From: Chloroflexota bacterium
GTDB taxonomy: Bacteria > Chloroflexota > Dehalococcoidia > Lucifugimonadales > Lucifugimonadaceae
DNA: 6,663 nucleotides
NCBI GenBank assembly: GCA_016210435.1
Contig: JACQUF010000401.1
Location: 1 to 6,663, forward strand
Direction: 5' to 3'
In this document: in pieces, positions 1-6,514 of the stretch
Position numbering within the stretch: the first letter of the stretch is position 1
Layout: each line of letters opens with the position of its first letter
Translations under genes and position numbers: made by a program
Notes under the pieces: model-generated
Databases searched by the model: none
Told to the model about the DNA's origin: nothing
What the model saw: the letters and a program-made list of their open reading frames with translations, nothing else

Positions 1-87
1 GAGCTATATGTTAAGTAATCTCCGGCACGATTCGCGGCTGGCCGTGTCCTTCCGGCAAGAGATTTGGCTCTGCGCTTACCGAACGCA
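1..87. other. Window edge, no gene recognised
   Basis: The first 87 bases hold no convincing reading frame. This is where the missing C-terminal DNA-binding part of the adjacent cNMP-binding fragment would be expected on the minus strand. I translated the minus strand here in its original frame and in one shifted frame and found no winged-helix or Crp-type helix-turn-helix sequence. The original frame stops at 88-90 and has further stops beyond it. Confidence 0.5.
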
Positions 88-447
88 TCAAATGCAGGCG
101 GCGACCCAGCGGTCAGCGTAGCGAACCATAGCCGCCAGAGTCGGGAGCATTGCCGCGGCGATCTCAGGGTGGGTAAGCAGCACCTCGAAAAAGTTGGCGC
201 GGTCCAGGAAATAGCAGTCGATCGGCTGGAGCGCGCTGACCGTGGCTGATCGAGGTTTGCCATCGATCAGTCCGATCTCGCCGAACGCGTCGCCCGGCTT
301 GAGCAGCGCGAGGACCGCTTCGGCGACTCCCTTGTCTGATTTGACGGTCGAGCAACCGCGGGGTACCGTCTGTGCGCCATCGCTTCGTGGCAAGAAGCGA
401 TACGGTTCGGGCCAAATTCCGTCGAGCTCGATCGTCGGAAGGGGCAA
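88..447 (-). pseudogene. Truncated cyclic-nucleotide-binding domain (Crp/Fnr-type sensor remnant)
   Basis: Residues about 40-111 of this 119-codon frame match the second half of a cNMP-binding domain. They include 'LALLKPGDAFGEIGL' followed by 'GKPRSATVSAL', which is the phosphate-binding cassette (F55, G56, E57, then P65-R66-S67-A68-T69). The helix ending 'TLAAMVRYADRW' (103-114) resembles the start of the long C-helix that links sensor to effector in Crp/Fnr proteins. In that family cAMP or cGMP binding moves this helix and the DNA-binding domain. Here the N-terminal barrel strands are not recognisable (residues 1-30 look like unselected sequence) and the frame stops right after the C-helix begins, with no helix-turn-helix. 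The only start is a TTG at 445-447 with no obvious ribosome binding site, and the frame stays open upstream to about 504. I read it as a decayed remnant; a small single-domain protein is less likely. The cNMP match is firm, the pseudogene call moderate. Confidence 0.6.
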
Positions 448-640
448 CTGCGAGCAGCTATGAGGCGACCCGAGCGGGGGTCGTCGACCTGACCTGGCTG
501 CTCTCTACCGGACGCTGTGCGTCAGGGAACCCGCGTCAGGATATATGCCCCGTTCACGCGGATGGGCGCGGGACGCGGCATCGGGCCTTGTCGTCGCCGT
601 CCAGAATTGCGCCCGCGGACGTACCCGATGCGGTGCTAAT
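448..640. other. Intergenic stretch, no gene recognised
   Basis: This stretch lies between the cNMP remnant and the end of the lipoprotein gene. Frames here have the Arg/Pro/Ser-rich look of unselected GC-rich DNA. On the minus strand it should contain the missing N-terminal half of the cNMP domain, but I did not find one in the parts I translated. I saw no convincing intrinsic terminator for the lipoprotein gene. An 11-base direct repeat (GCGCCCGCGGA at 609-619 and 679-689) spans its edge and is probably chance in such GC-rich sequence. Confidence 0.4.
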
Positions 641-3600
641 TTACGGTTCTGGAGTTCCCAGGCCGGGGCGAACAGATCGCGCCCGCGGAGCTTGAAGCCC
701 TGCTTCTGTCACATCCTGGAATCCTCGACGCCGCAGTAGTCCCGAGTCCGGACCCGGAAGCGGGCGAGGTCCCAAAGGCCTTCGTTGTCGCCCGCCCCTC
801 CGAGGCTCGGTTATGAACCTGGCGAGATAGCGCTTTGCGGTATCGATGGAGACGCCGGGCGTAGCGGTGATGGATGCACCTCCGACTCGGGCTGTTGGCG
901 GAGTGGCAGCCAATGATGGAGTAAAGAGGCTGGCATCCTTCGGGGGCGAAACCTTTGTCCCGGCAGGGGCAGGTGCCGCGACAGGCATGTCCGAAGCGAC
1001 CCATTGCGGGTCGGCCTCATCGGTGCCCGTGGAGCTTCCCAGACGGCCGTGGTGTCCGTAGGCACTCGCGTCGCTCACTACTTGCCCTGAGCCTTCATCG
1101 AACGGCCAGTAGCCGACAAGGCCATACTCGGTGCCAGTCAACCTCTTGCCCATCGTTGACTGGATCTCTGACTCGCTTCTGGCAACTCTCCATATGCGGA
1201 CTTCGTCAAGCAGGCCGTGAAACGACCGCTCCCACGTTCCCAGGAGCACGAAGTTGATGTCAGTTACATCGCCGGAGTGCGATGTGCTGCCGATAAAAAC
1301 ACCGTTCCTGAAGACGCTGATGTGCGATCCGTTGTAGGTGGCGGCGATGTGCTGCCATTCGCCGACTTCGAATCCTGAAATTGCCGCCTCGCATGAAGGC
1401 ACACAGACGCTGAGGCCCCAGCTCGAATCGCCCGTGTAATTGGACAAATACATCACCCATCCGCCGCCGAGTTGGCCTCCCGGCTCGGCGAACGCACCTC
1501 GGACTAATGCCCTGTACGGTCCAGGCCCGCTGCCAGGGGACAAGGGCTTGACCCATGCTTCGACGGTGAAGGCATCGTCGAAGTCGAAGTAACCCTTCGG
1601 GTCCGCGATCCCGACAAAGTCGTCCGACCCGTCAAAGAGCAGAGCGAAGGAGGCGGGTCGGGAGGACGCAGCCGTAGCTGTGGAAGGGACCGCAGTGGGC
1701 TTTGCGGTGGGTGTAGCAGTCACGGCCGCGGGAGTGGCGGCGGCCACGGGGCGAACCTGTGTCGCCGTCGCCGTGGGTGGCAGACTTGATTTGGGGGTGG
1801 GAGTAGCCGCTGGGCGTGGGCTAGCCGAGAAGAGCATCTGACTTTCCAAGCCGATGACGCCGTAGTCATTGAGCATGCCCGCGTTCGGGTCAGCCTGAAG
1901 CACAACGAAGACCTTGCTGCCATCGTTGTTGACGAACAGGAACTTCCCGTGGCCGGGGTAGGACCTGTTGTTGACGACGAACTCCGGCAGCCCAATTGCC
2001 TGCTCGAAGCCGAGGAAGTCGTATCCGTATACCTGTACCTGTGTATCCCTCACCGGTCTCTCGCCATACAAGTTTTCAGGGATAACCAGCACCTTGTTGA
2101 GGACGTACGAGTGGGTCAGGTACCTCACGAAGCCACCTCGCACCTCGCTCAAAGAGCCGTTGTACGGCATGTCTTCGCTTCGGATATTCGAGGAGCGAAA
2201 GACGTTGCCGCACTTCGTGAATATTCGAAGGCCGTCTTCCGACATCCAGAGATCGCCGCACATCTGGTAGTCCCCGTGATAGGGGGAGTCGTAGAGGAGC
2301 TCTGCCTTGCCGGCACCGATGCTGTACTTCCGAATGTCGGAGGGAGAGACAGTCGTGTCCGCTCCGTAAATCCCCTCTCCGCCGGGATGAAGCTTGTACA
2401 CCGAGCCTGGCGACCAGACGTACGACCGGGCCTCCATCCCGGAAGCTATTTCGACGGAGGAGAGCTCCGACGATTGGCCAATCCTGGGGAAGGCATAGAG
2501 ATATCCATTGTCGGCCAACACGACGTCGTGGACGTTCATGGAAACGGACAACGTCTTCAGCAGTGCCGCCGACCCCAGGTCTACGTAGGAGATCCAGGCG
2601 TCGTGGCCGACGGCCGCAAATCCCCCGTCTGGGCTCACTGACACGGCACTCGGCGGGAGGGGCAGGTCTACGGTCGTGTCTCGATTAGCTACAGGGTCGT
2701 AGATATGAAGCTGGTTTGGACTGGAAGAGACTAGGATGATCCTGTCCAGTCGCTTGCTGTATTCGGCATCCGTGACACGGAATCCAAGCACGGGGATCGT
2801 CATGGCAAGCGGAGTCGCGCCCGGCCGAGGGGTTGACTCGGAGCGCGCAGGCGCAATGGCCGCCGGCTCAAAGGCAGTAGCCGTGGGAGCGGGCCGGGGT
2901 GCGGGAGTCGACGTCGGTGTGGGCGCCGGGCTGGGTACGACTTGCGGCCTCTCATCGCCGTCGTGCAGGAGAAGCGGATCGCGCTGGAGGACCCACTCAA
3001 TCCATAATGGACCTCTTCCCTCTGCGGGTCGTAGTTTGGCCGTGAGGACTCGACCCGTGGCTGCCATCTCGAGTCCGTATGGATCGAAATACCGTGTCCA
3101 CGGCGTTCCCTTCGTTACCAGAGATCCGGACCGTTCGATCCGCTTGCGCAAGAGTCCGACATTGTCGGCGGCTGAGCTGGTGTCGGCGTGAACTAGCACC
3201 AAGGCCACATAGTCCCCAAGGTCGTCCCTGCCCGCACCTGTCGCAAACGCATGGTACGGGCGCAGGAGCGGCTCGCCCGCCGTGCGTGCGCGGAACTGCT
3301 CGATGCAGCGCGGTTCATCCTGGCAGAGGGCTCTTGAAGTCTCCGGAAGCCCCTGAGTCTGGTTCGTCAGGAACATCGCGTAAGCTCTGAGCTCAAACAT
3401 CCCCCTGGCTAGGAGTCGGAAATCCTCGGAGTCTGCCAGCGAAGGACGCCTGTCCAGGCTGGCGTCGATCATCGCCCTCATGTCGTCGGTCGCAAGCGTG
3501 CGGAACCCGTAGTCTTGCTGCACGGTCAAGCGGCCGCCCCTGCCGAAACGGTCGAACGCCGGAGGCGCAAGGCGCTTGCCAAGGTCGATCTCCAGGTCCC

Positions 3601-4243
3601 GACCCCAGCTATAGAACGTGACGCCAGCGTAGTCTTCCTGGGCGTCGGGCGGCGTACATTCGCCGGCGCACGTTTCGAGGGCACGGCGGAACGCTTGGGG
3701 GTCGAACCGCCCCCGGATAACTTCCAGCACTCTAGGTGGCGCCCCCACCAGAACGCTCTGATCTACGTCTCTCAGGTCGAAGTTCAGGTAGGCGCGATTC
3801 TTCAGACGCAACCCGACATCGGGTACAAAGCCGCTGATAAATGGGCCCTCGCCCAGCCTGGGGCTGCCGGCACCAATCCGTGATCCCAGCGCCGCAAAGT
3901 ACTCCTTGAGCGTTTCCTCGGTTCCGTCGGCGGCCGGGCGGGGGATCTTAAAGAGCGTGCTTGCGAGGTCGTAGTCGTTGATAAAAACGCTGGAGCGGGT
4001 CTCTGGTGTGTCCGGGACCAGGCCGAGCAGCTTCTCCAAGTGTGTCGTCGTTGATGTTGGGGTGCTGGTTTGGGCTACCGGGGGCGAGCCCGCCGTAGCG
4101 ATCGGTGTCGTGGTTGATGTTGGGGTGCCGCTTTGGGCTACCGGGGGCGAGCCCGCCGTAACGATCGGTGTCGTGGGCGCGGTTCTACAGGCCACCAGGA
4201 GGACCACAATAGCAGCTATCGATCCAGCCAACCCTGGAGTCAT
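641..4243 (-). CDS. Large multidomain lipoprotein: unknown N-terminal domain, beta-propeller, LamG-like domain
   Basis: A protein of about 1,200 residues, exported and lipid-anchored. I start it at ATG 4241-4243 although the frame stays open to 4471. This start has a GAGGT site 9 bases upstream and opens directly onto a lipoprotein signal: a hydrophobic stretch at 5-17 and lipobox L-V-A-C with Cys19. The n-region carries no Lys or Arg, which is unusual. Domains in order: a 21-residue tandem repeat (about 22-67); an unrecognised domain (68-429) with Cys pairs CAGEC and CQDEPRC; a Pro/Thr linker (430-480); a probable beta-propeller (481-804) with 'SVSPDG'-type blades; a Thr/Ala/Pro linker (805-864); and a LamG-like domain (865-1089). 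The role is unknown; the modules suggest surface binding, and I see no catalytic motif. From about 799 down to the stop at 641 the frame looks wrong: one extra G at 795-798 seems to divert it from a better-coding frame that ends at 709. Confidence 0.85.
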   Translation of the reverse strand: MTPGLAGSIAAIVVLLVACRTAPTTPIVTAGSPPVAQSGTPTSTTTPIATAGSPPVAQTSTPTSTTTHLEKLLGLVPDTPETRSSVFINDYDLASTLFKIPRPAADGTEETLKEYFAALGSRIGAGSPRLGEGPFISGFVPDVGLRLKNRAYLNFDLRDVDQSVLVGAPPRVLEVIRGRFDPQAFRRALETCAGECTPPDAQEDYAGVTFYSWGRDLEIDLGKRLAPPAFDRFGRGGRLTVQQDYGFRTLATDDMRAMIDASLDRRPSLADSEDFRLLARGMFELRAYAMFLTNQTQGLPETSRALCQDEPRCIEQFRARTAGEPLLRPYHAFATGAGRDDLGDYVALVLVHADTSSAADNVGLLRKRIERSGSLVTKGTPWTRYFDPYGLEMAATGRVLTAKLRPAEGRGPLWIEWVLQRDPLLLHDGDERPQVVPSPAPTPTSTPAPRPAPTATAFEPAAIAPARSESTPRPGATPLAMTIPVLGFRVTDAEYSKRLDRIILVSSSPNQLHIYDPVANRDTTVDLPLPPSAVSVSPDGGFAAVGHDAWISYVDLGSAALLKTLSVSMNVHDVVLADNGYLYAFPRIGQSSELSSVEIASGMEARSYVWSPGSVYKLHPGGEGIYGADTTVSPSDIRKYSIGAGKAELLYDSPYHGDYQMCGDLWMSEDGLRIFTKCGNVFRSSNIRSEDMPYNGSLSEVRGGFVRYLTHSYVLNKVLVIPENLYGERPVRDTQVQVYGYDFLGFEQAIGLPEFVVNNRSYPGHGKFLFVNNDGSKVFVVLQADPNAGMLNDYGVIGLESQMLFSASPRPAATPTPKSSLPPTATATQVRPVAAATPAAVTATPTAKPTAVPSTATAASSRPASFALLFDGSDDFVGIADPKGYFDFDDAFTVEAWVKPLSPGSGPGPYRALVRGAFAEPGGQLGGGWVMYLSNYTGDSSWGLSVCVPSCEAAISGFEVGEWQHIAATYNGSHISVFRNGVFIGSTSHSGDVTDINFVLLGTWERSFHGLLDEVRIWRVARSESEIQSTMGKRLTGTEYGLVGYWPFDEGSGQVVSDASAYGHHGRLGSSTGTDEADPQWVASDMPVAAPAPAGTKVSPPKDASLFTPSLAATPPTARVGGASITATPGVSIDTAKRYLARFITEPRRGGRQRRPLGPRPLPGPDSGLLRRRGFQDVTEAGLQAPRARSVRPGLGTPEP
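977..1651 (-). other. LamG-like / concanavalin A-fold domain in the lipoprotein
   Basis: Residues 865-1089 of the lipoprotein carry the hallmarks of the Laminin_G_3 type jelly roll. The opening strand is '[13 protein letters not shown]', then 'FTVEAWVKP', then '[19 protein letters not shown]', and the closing '[17 protein letters not shown]'. A segment '[20 protein letters not shown]' follows, as is usual in secreted LamG proteins, where it forms the last strands around the 'Y/W-x-F-D-E-G-S-G' motif. Such domains usually bind carbohydrate or protein ligands outside the cell. A CVPSC pair could form a local disulphide. The family match is strong; the ligand cannot be read from sequence. Confidence 0.88.
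1831..2803 (-). other. Probable beta-propeller module in the lipoprotein
   Basis: Residues about 481-804 have repeated short beta strands with blade-like segments, for example '[20 protein letters not shown]', '[20 protein letters not shown]' and '[15 protein letters not shown]'. These resemble YVTN/WD40-like propellers, in which each blade shows an SPDG-type turn. At about 320 residues the module is long enough for a six- or seven-bladed ring. Pro/Thr/Ala-rich linkers flank it on both sides, which marks it as a separate module. The propeller assignment is inferred from pattern; the blades are divergent and I cannot count them reliably by eye. Confidence 0.6.
4043..4176 (-). repeat. 63-bp tandem repeat, two copies, encoding a 21-residue Thr/Pro spacer
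   Basis: Copies 4051-4113 and 4114-4176 differ at only 3 of 63 positions by hand count, and the repeat phase continues a few bases to each side. The period is a multiple of three, so it duplicates a 21-residue unit of the form [21 protein letters not shown] just after the lipidated cysteine. It probably sets the spacing between the membrane anchor and the first folded domain. The near identity points to a recent slippage or unequal crossover event. Confidence 0.93.
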
Positions 4244-4252
4244 CTTGTCCAG

Positions 4253-4257
4253 ACCTC
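4253..4257 (-). promoter_or_regulatory. Ribosome binding site deciding the lipoprotein start
   Basis: The coding strand reads GAGGT, then 9 bases, then ATG at 4243. This site, together with the signal peptide that begins right at that ATG, supports the internal start over the longer open frame to 4471. A second purine-rich stretch (GAGGGAGG) lies about 55 bases upstream of the ATG and has no suitable start codon at normal spacing in this frame. Confidence 0.6.
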
Positions 4258-4417
4258 GTAGAGGAGGGTTGCTACCAATCGTGGCCGGTAGAATAACCTC
4301 CCTCGATGTACGGCGTCGGCCGCCAGCTACGCTGCGATCATGGGAGAGGCAGGCGTCCACGAAGGATCCCGTCGGGCCGCGAAGTCTGCTACCCGGTTCG
4401 CGGACCGCTGAACTGCC

Positions 4418-4460
4418 GAAACGGGCTGGAGCAGGCCGGAGACCGCTCCAGCCCCGTTTC
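4418..4460 (-). terminator. Strong hairpin downstream of the secreted-protein gene, possible terminator
   Basis: GAAACGGG-CTGGAGC (4418-4432) pairs with GCTCCAGCCCCGTTTC (4445-4460), giving a 15-bp GC-rich stem with a single-base bulge and a 12-base loop. It begins 18 bases after the stop codon of the upstream minus-strand gene and lies between that gene and the lipoprotein start. Read on the minus strand it is followed by GGCAGTT, so it lacks the uridine run of a classic intrinsic terminator. It could terminate with other factors, stabilise the upstream mRNA's 3' end, or be processed. The structure is certain; its role is inferred. Confidence 0.5.
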
Positions 4461-4478
4461 GTTGCATCCATGGCGGCA

Positions 4479-5615
4479 CTACCGGCAGCTGTGCTGGACC
4501 ACCCCGCCGTCGACCACAGCGTTGGCCCAGTAGAGGGGCGGCGACGCTGGAGTCACCGGAGGAGCCAGATGCACCTGGACGAACACCTGATCGACAGCGG
4601 GACCTTCAGGTGCCTTACCGTCAAAGGTATTGAAGACGACGAAAACTGGTCCCGGCACGGTGCTGTCGGTACCCCAACCGGAGATCCCTCCTTGTCCCGT
4701 CGCCGAACTGCATCGGTAGTTGACCGGGGTCGTGAGAGCGATCGTGCGCGGAGGGCTGGTCGAGTGGTCAACCCAGTTTGCGTGACCCTTTATCGTGGAG
4801 TCGGGCGCACTCCGCAAAGTGCCGGCTGGTCCTGACGGAGCAGGAGTCAGGGAGTCGGCCTTGGCCACGAATCCAAAGCTGACGGCCGTACCCGGAGCGG
4901 GACTGACGCCAGCGAAAGGAGGGGGTGGAGGCAGCACCGTCGAGTCGCCGCCCCCGGTCTGATGACCTCCCCAGTGGGCTGCGAGCGCCGTACCGGTGCA
5001 ACTGTGCTGAACCACTTCGCCGCTGACTGCAGCGACGGCTGCATACAGGCGAACGGACGGGGGCGCGGGAGGAGGCACGGGTGCAGAAGAGAACACCTGA
5101 ATCTGCACCTGATCGGCCGGCGGTGACTCTGCCATCCCACCATCAAGGACCCGGAAGTCGACGAAGACCGGCCCAGGCATAGCACTGTCGGTGCCCCATC
5201 CCACAAGGGCTGTGCCTGGGTTAACGGGACTGCAGCGGAAGCCTGTTGGGCTCGTTACGCGGATCACTCTTGGCGGGCTCGTGCTGTGGTCGACCCACAT
5301 TGCGCGACCCTGGATCGTGGCGCCCGGCGCGGCAACCAGGAGGTCTGGCGGGGGTGGCGGTGCCGGCGGTGGCAGCATCGGCGCGGGTACCAGCGAGCTG
5401 GCCTTGGCCTCAAATACAAAGCTGATCGAGGTCCCAGGTGCGGGACTTACGCCCTCGAATTGAAGTGGCGGCTGTATCACCGCCCCATTACCTCCACCGG
5501 TCTGGTGGCCGGCCCAGCGAGCGGCGAGCGCCACGTCCGTGGTGGCGACCAGCCCGGCCAGCGCCAGCAGCGAGACGATCAGGATCACAGGGACGCCCGG
5601 AATCGGTGAGTGCAT
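4479..5615 (-). CDS. Secreted protein with two tandem copies of a ~170-residue beta-rich domain
   Basis: A 378-residue protein with a Sec signal peptide: a hydrophobic stretch at about 8-24 and a likely signal peptidase I site after A29-L30-A31. The mature part is almost entirely two copies of one domain (about 32-206 and 207-377). Both share GHQTGGG, GVSPAPGT, WVDHSTSPPR, GWGTDS, PGPVFV, DQV-x-(I/V)QV and a closing VVQHSC. Each copy has two cysteines at matching places (128/206 and 302/377), suggesting one disulphide per domain. The order of motifs (GGG, then SFxF, then G-x-A-x-WVDH, then Cys, then a DQVxxQV end) recalls the small beta-sandwich repeats of the post-COAP type in secreted bacterial proteins; that likeness is from memory and untested. 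Copy 1 carries an extra Pro-rich insert (79-90). No catalytic residues or sortase signal are visible. It starts at ATG 5613-5615 behind a near-perfect ribosome binding site, in the same direction as the lipoprotein gene 235 bases downstream. Confidence 0.85.
   Translation of the reverse strand: MHSPIPGVPVILIVSLLALAGLVATTDVALAARWAGHQTGGGNGAVIQPPLQFEGVSPAPGTSISFVFEAKASSLVPAPMLPPPAPPPPPDLLVAAPGATIQGRAMWVDHSTSPPRVIRVTSPTGFRCSPVNPGTALVGWGTDSAMPGPVFVDFRVLDGGMAESPPADQVQIQVFSSAPVPPPAPPSVRLYAAVAAVSGEVVQHSCTGTALAAHWGGHQTGGGDSTVLPPPPPFAGVSPAPGTAVSFGFVAKADSLTPAPSGPAGTLRSAPDSTIKGHANWVDHSTSPPRTIALTTPVNYRCSSATGQGGISGWGTDSTVPGPVFVVFNTFDGKAPEGPAVDQVFVQVHLAPPVTPASPPLYWANAVVDGGVVQHSCR
4482..5522 (-). repeat. 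Intragenic tandem duplication (two ~520-bp units)
   Basis: The two halves of the secreted-protein gene (about 4998-5522 and 4482-4997) encode homologous domains. The DNA is also still similar: for example, the stretches around 4770-4800 and 5290-5320 both encode the WVDHSTSPPR region with few differences. Overall divergence is clearly greater than in the 63-bp repeat of the next gene, so this duplication is older. The unit seems to have included the end of the signal peptide, because the second copy opens with ALAAHWGGH, like ALAARWAGH at the first copy's processing site. Confidence 0.85.
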
Positions 5616-5620
5616 CGTCG

Positions 5621-5627
5621 CCTCCTT
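5621..5627 (-). promoter_or_regulatory. Very strong ribosome binding site of the secreted-protein gene
   Basis: The coding strand reads AAGGAGG, then 5 bases, then ATG at 5615. This is close to a full anti-Shine-Dalgarno match and fixes the start. It suggests high translation of the secreted protein, much stronger than for the other genes in the window. Confidence 0.85.
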
Positions 5628-5822
5628 ACGCCTGGTGGGCCGTCGTTTGCGAGCCAGCTTGGCAGCCTGACGATCATGACGGCGGTACCTGTCACCCTGG
5701 GGTGCGACTCGTCGCCGATTCGGAATCTTGGGGCGTCAGCACGCTCGAGCACCTGACGGCGAGCTGAGAATTGCCCGACGATCGGCTGACAGCAGCCTCC
5801 CGGAGGAACCTCAAGGCGACCG

Positions 5823-5831
5823 TGCCATAAT
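5823..5831 (+). promoter_or_regulatory. Possible extended -10 promoter element for the FHA regulator gene
   Basis: TGC-CATAAT matches an extended -10 (TGn followed by a 5/6 match to TATAAT) about 54 bases upstream of the ATG at 5885. At a 17-base spacing the -35 position reads GAGGAA, which is not a sigma-70 consensus, so the call rests on the extended -10 alone. It is an A/T-rich spot in GC-rich DNA, which adds a little support. Confidence 0.35.
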
Positions 5832-5884
5832 TCGCAGAATCCATGGTGTCTGCTGATTTACTCCGCAATCACACCGGGTGAAGC

Positions 5885-6514
5885 ATGCCGCTCTTCGTCG
5901 TAATCAAGGGAGAGAGTGACGCCAGCGTGTTCCCCATCGAGGGAGGGCGGTGCATCATCGGAAAGCCCCCCCGGGCTGAGATCCCGCTGGGTAATCCCTA
6001 CATTTCGCGTACTCACGCGGAAGTCGTCGAAGTCGAAGGGCATTACCGGCTTCGCGACCTTGGGAGCAAGAACGGAACTTCGCTGAACGGCGAGTCCGTC
6101 GATGGCGCGGGACGGTGGCTCTCCGAAGGTGACCGGATTGGACTCGCCCGAGACCAGGTTGTGCTCAGGTTTTGGTCGGGGAACTCTACGATCACCCTCG
6201 ATCTCGGTGCGCGGAGCATTTCTGTCCGCGTCGACGCCAAATCCCGCGACGTCCACGTTGCAGATCAGCGCCTCGATCCACCACTTTCGCGAAAGGAGTT
6301 CGAAGTGCTGAGGCTGCTCTACGAGCGGCGCGGAGAGGCGTGCAGCAAAGACGAAATCGCCAGTGCTGGCTGGCTAGACCGGGGCGGGGACGTGAGTGAC
6401 GAGGAGATTGAACAGTGCATCAGGCGGGTGCGCCTGAGGATCGAGGCTGAGCCTTCTCGGCCTCGTGTCGTCAGAACGGTTCGCGGATACGGATACAAGA
6501 TGGAGGGCGGCTGA
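5885..6514 (+). CDS. FHA domain - OmpR/PhoB-type winged-helix transcriptional regulator
   Basis: A 209-residue cytoplasmic protein. Residues about 3-96 form an FHA domain, normally a phosphothreonine reader: 'IIGKPPRAEIPL', 'ISRTHAEV' (S41, H44), 'YRLRDLGSKNGTSLNG' (N63-G64-T65, N68). Residues about 108-207 form a Trans_reg_C winged helix: 'LSRKEFEVLRLLYERRGE' (134-151), a recognition helix in 'VSDEEIEQCIRRVRLRIE' (170-187), and the wing 'RVVRTVRGYGYK' (194-205). There is no receiver domain, so FHA sits where a response regulator's phosphoacceptor domain would be; control by a Ser/Thr kinase is the natural inference, although no kinase is in the window. The Arg of the usual G-R motif is Lys27, which may weaken phosphopeptide binding. 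A modest GGGTG site lies 4 bases upstream of the ATG. The gene diverges from the secreted-protein gene and may regulate it or itself. Mycobacterial EmbR combines the same two domain types in the opposite order. Confidence 0.92.
   Translation: MPLFVVIKGESDASVFPIEGGRCIIGKPPRAEIPLGNPYISRTHAEVVEVEGHYRLRDLGSKNGTSLNGESVDGAGRWLSEGDRIGLARDQVVLRFWSGNSTITLDLGARSISVRVDAKSRDVHVADQRLDPPLSRKEFEVLRLLYERRGEACSKDEIASAGWLDRGGDVSDEEIEQCIRRVRLRIEAEPSRPRVVRTVRGYGYKMEGG

Larger units (their letters stand above)
5616..5884. promoter_or_regulatory. Divergent intergenic region between the secreted-protein gene and the FHA regulator
   Basis: These 269 bases separate two start codons facing away from each other, so promoters for both genes must lie here or nearby. 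I see a small inverted repeat CCTCC-C-GGAGG at 5796-5806, which could be part of an operator but is short and GC-rich. No good -35/-10 pair stands out for the minus-strand gene. Nothing in it looks like a small gene or a known riboswitch. Confidence 0.55.

Noticed and set aside
609..689. An 11-base direct repeat GCGCCCGCGGA, 70 bases apart
   Set aside because: It is short, composed of only common GC-rich words, has no accompanying structure, and one copy overlaps the annotated gene end; chance is the simplest explanation.
636..1004. A second minus-strand frame overlapping the lipoprotein C-terminus
   Set aside because: It is Arg/Ser/Cys-rich, and it is not the frame that restores a plausible C-terminus after the G-run; that is the third frame, ending at 709.
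1949..2641. A 230-codon plus-strand open frame opposite the propeller module
   Set aside because: The minus-strand frame has clear domain logic through this region. The plus frame shows no recognisable motif and is best explained as an antisense shadow.
4298..4305. A purine-rich GAGGGAGG as the ribosome binding site of a small upstream gene
   Set aside because: No start codon at suitable spacing with a sensible frame follows on the minus strand; the real lipoprotein start is about 55 bases further on with its own site.
3978..4835. A 285-codon plus-strand open frame opposite the lipoprotein and secreted-protein genes
   Set aside because: It spans two minus-strand genes and their gap, mirrors the 63-bp repeat as Val/Gly-rich sequence, and is Arg/Pro-rich elsewhere. 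This is typical of antisense frames in GC-rich coding DNA.
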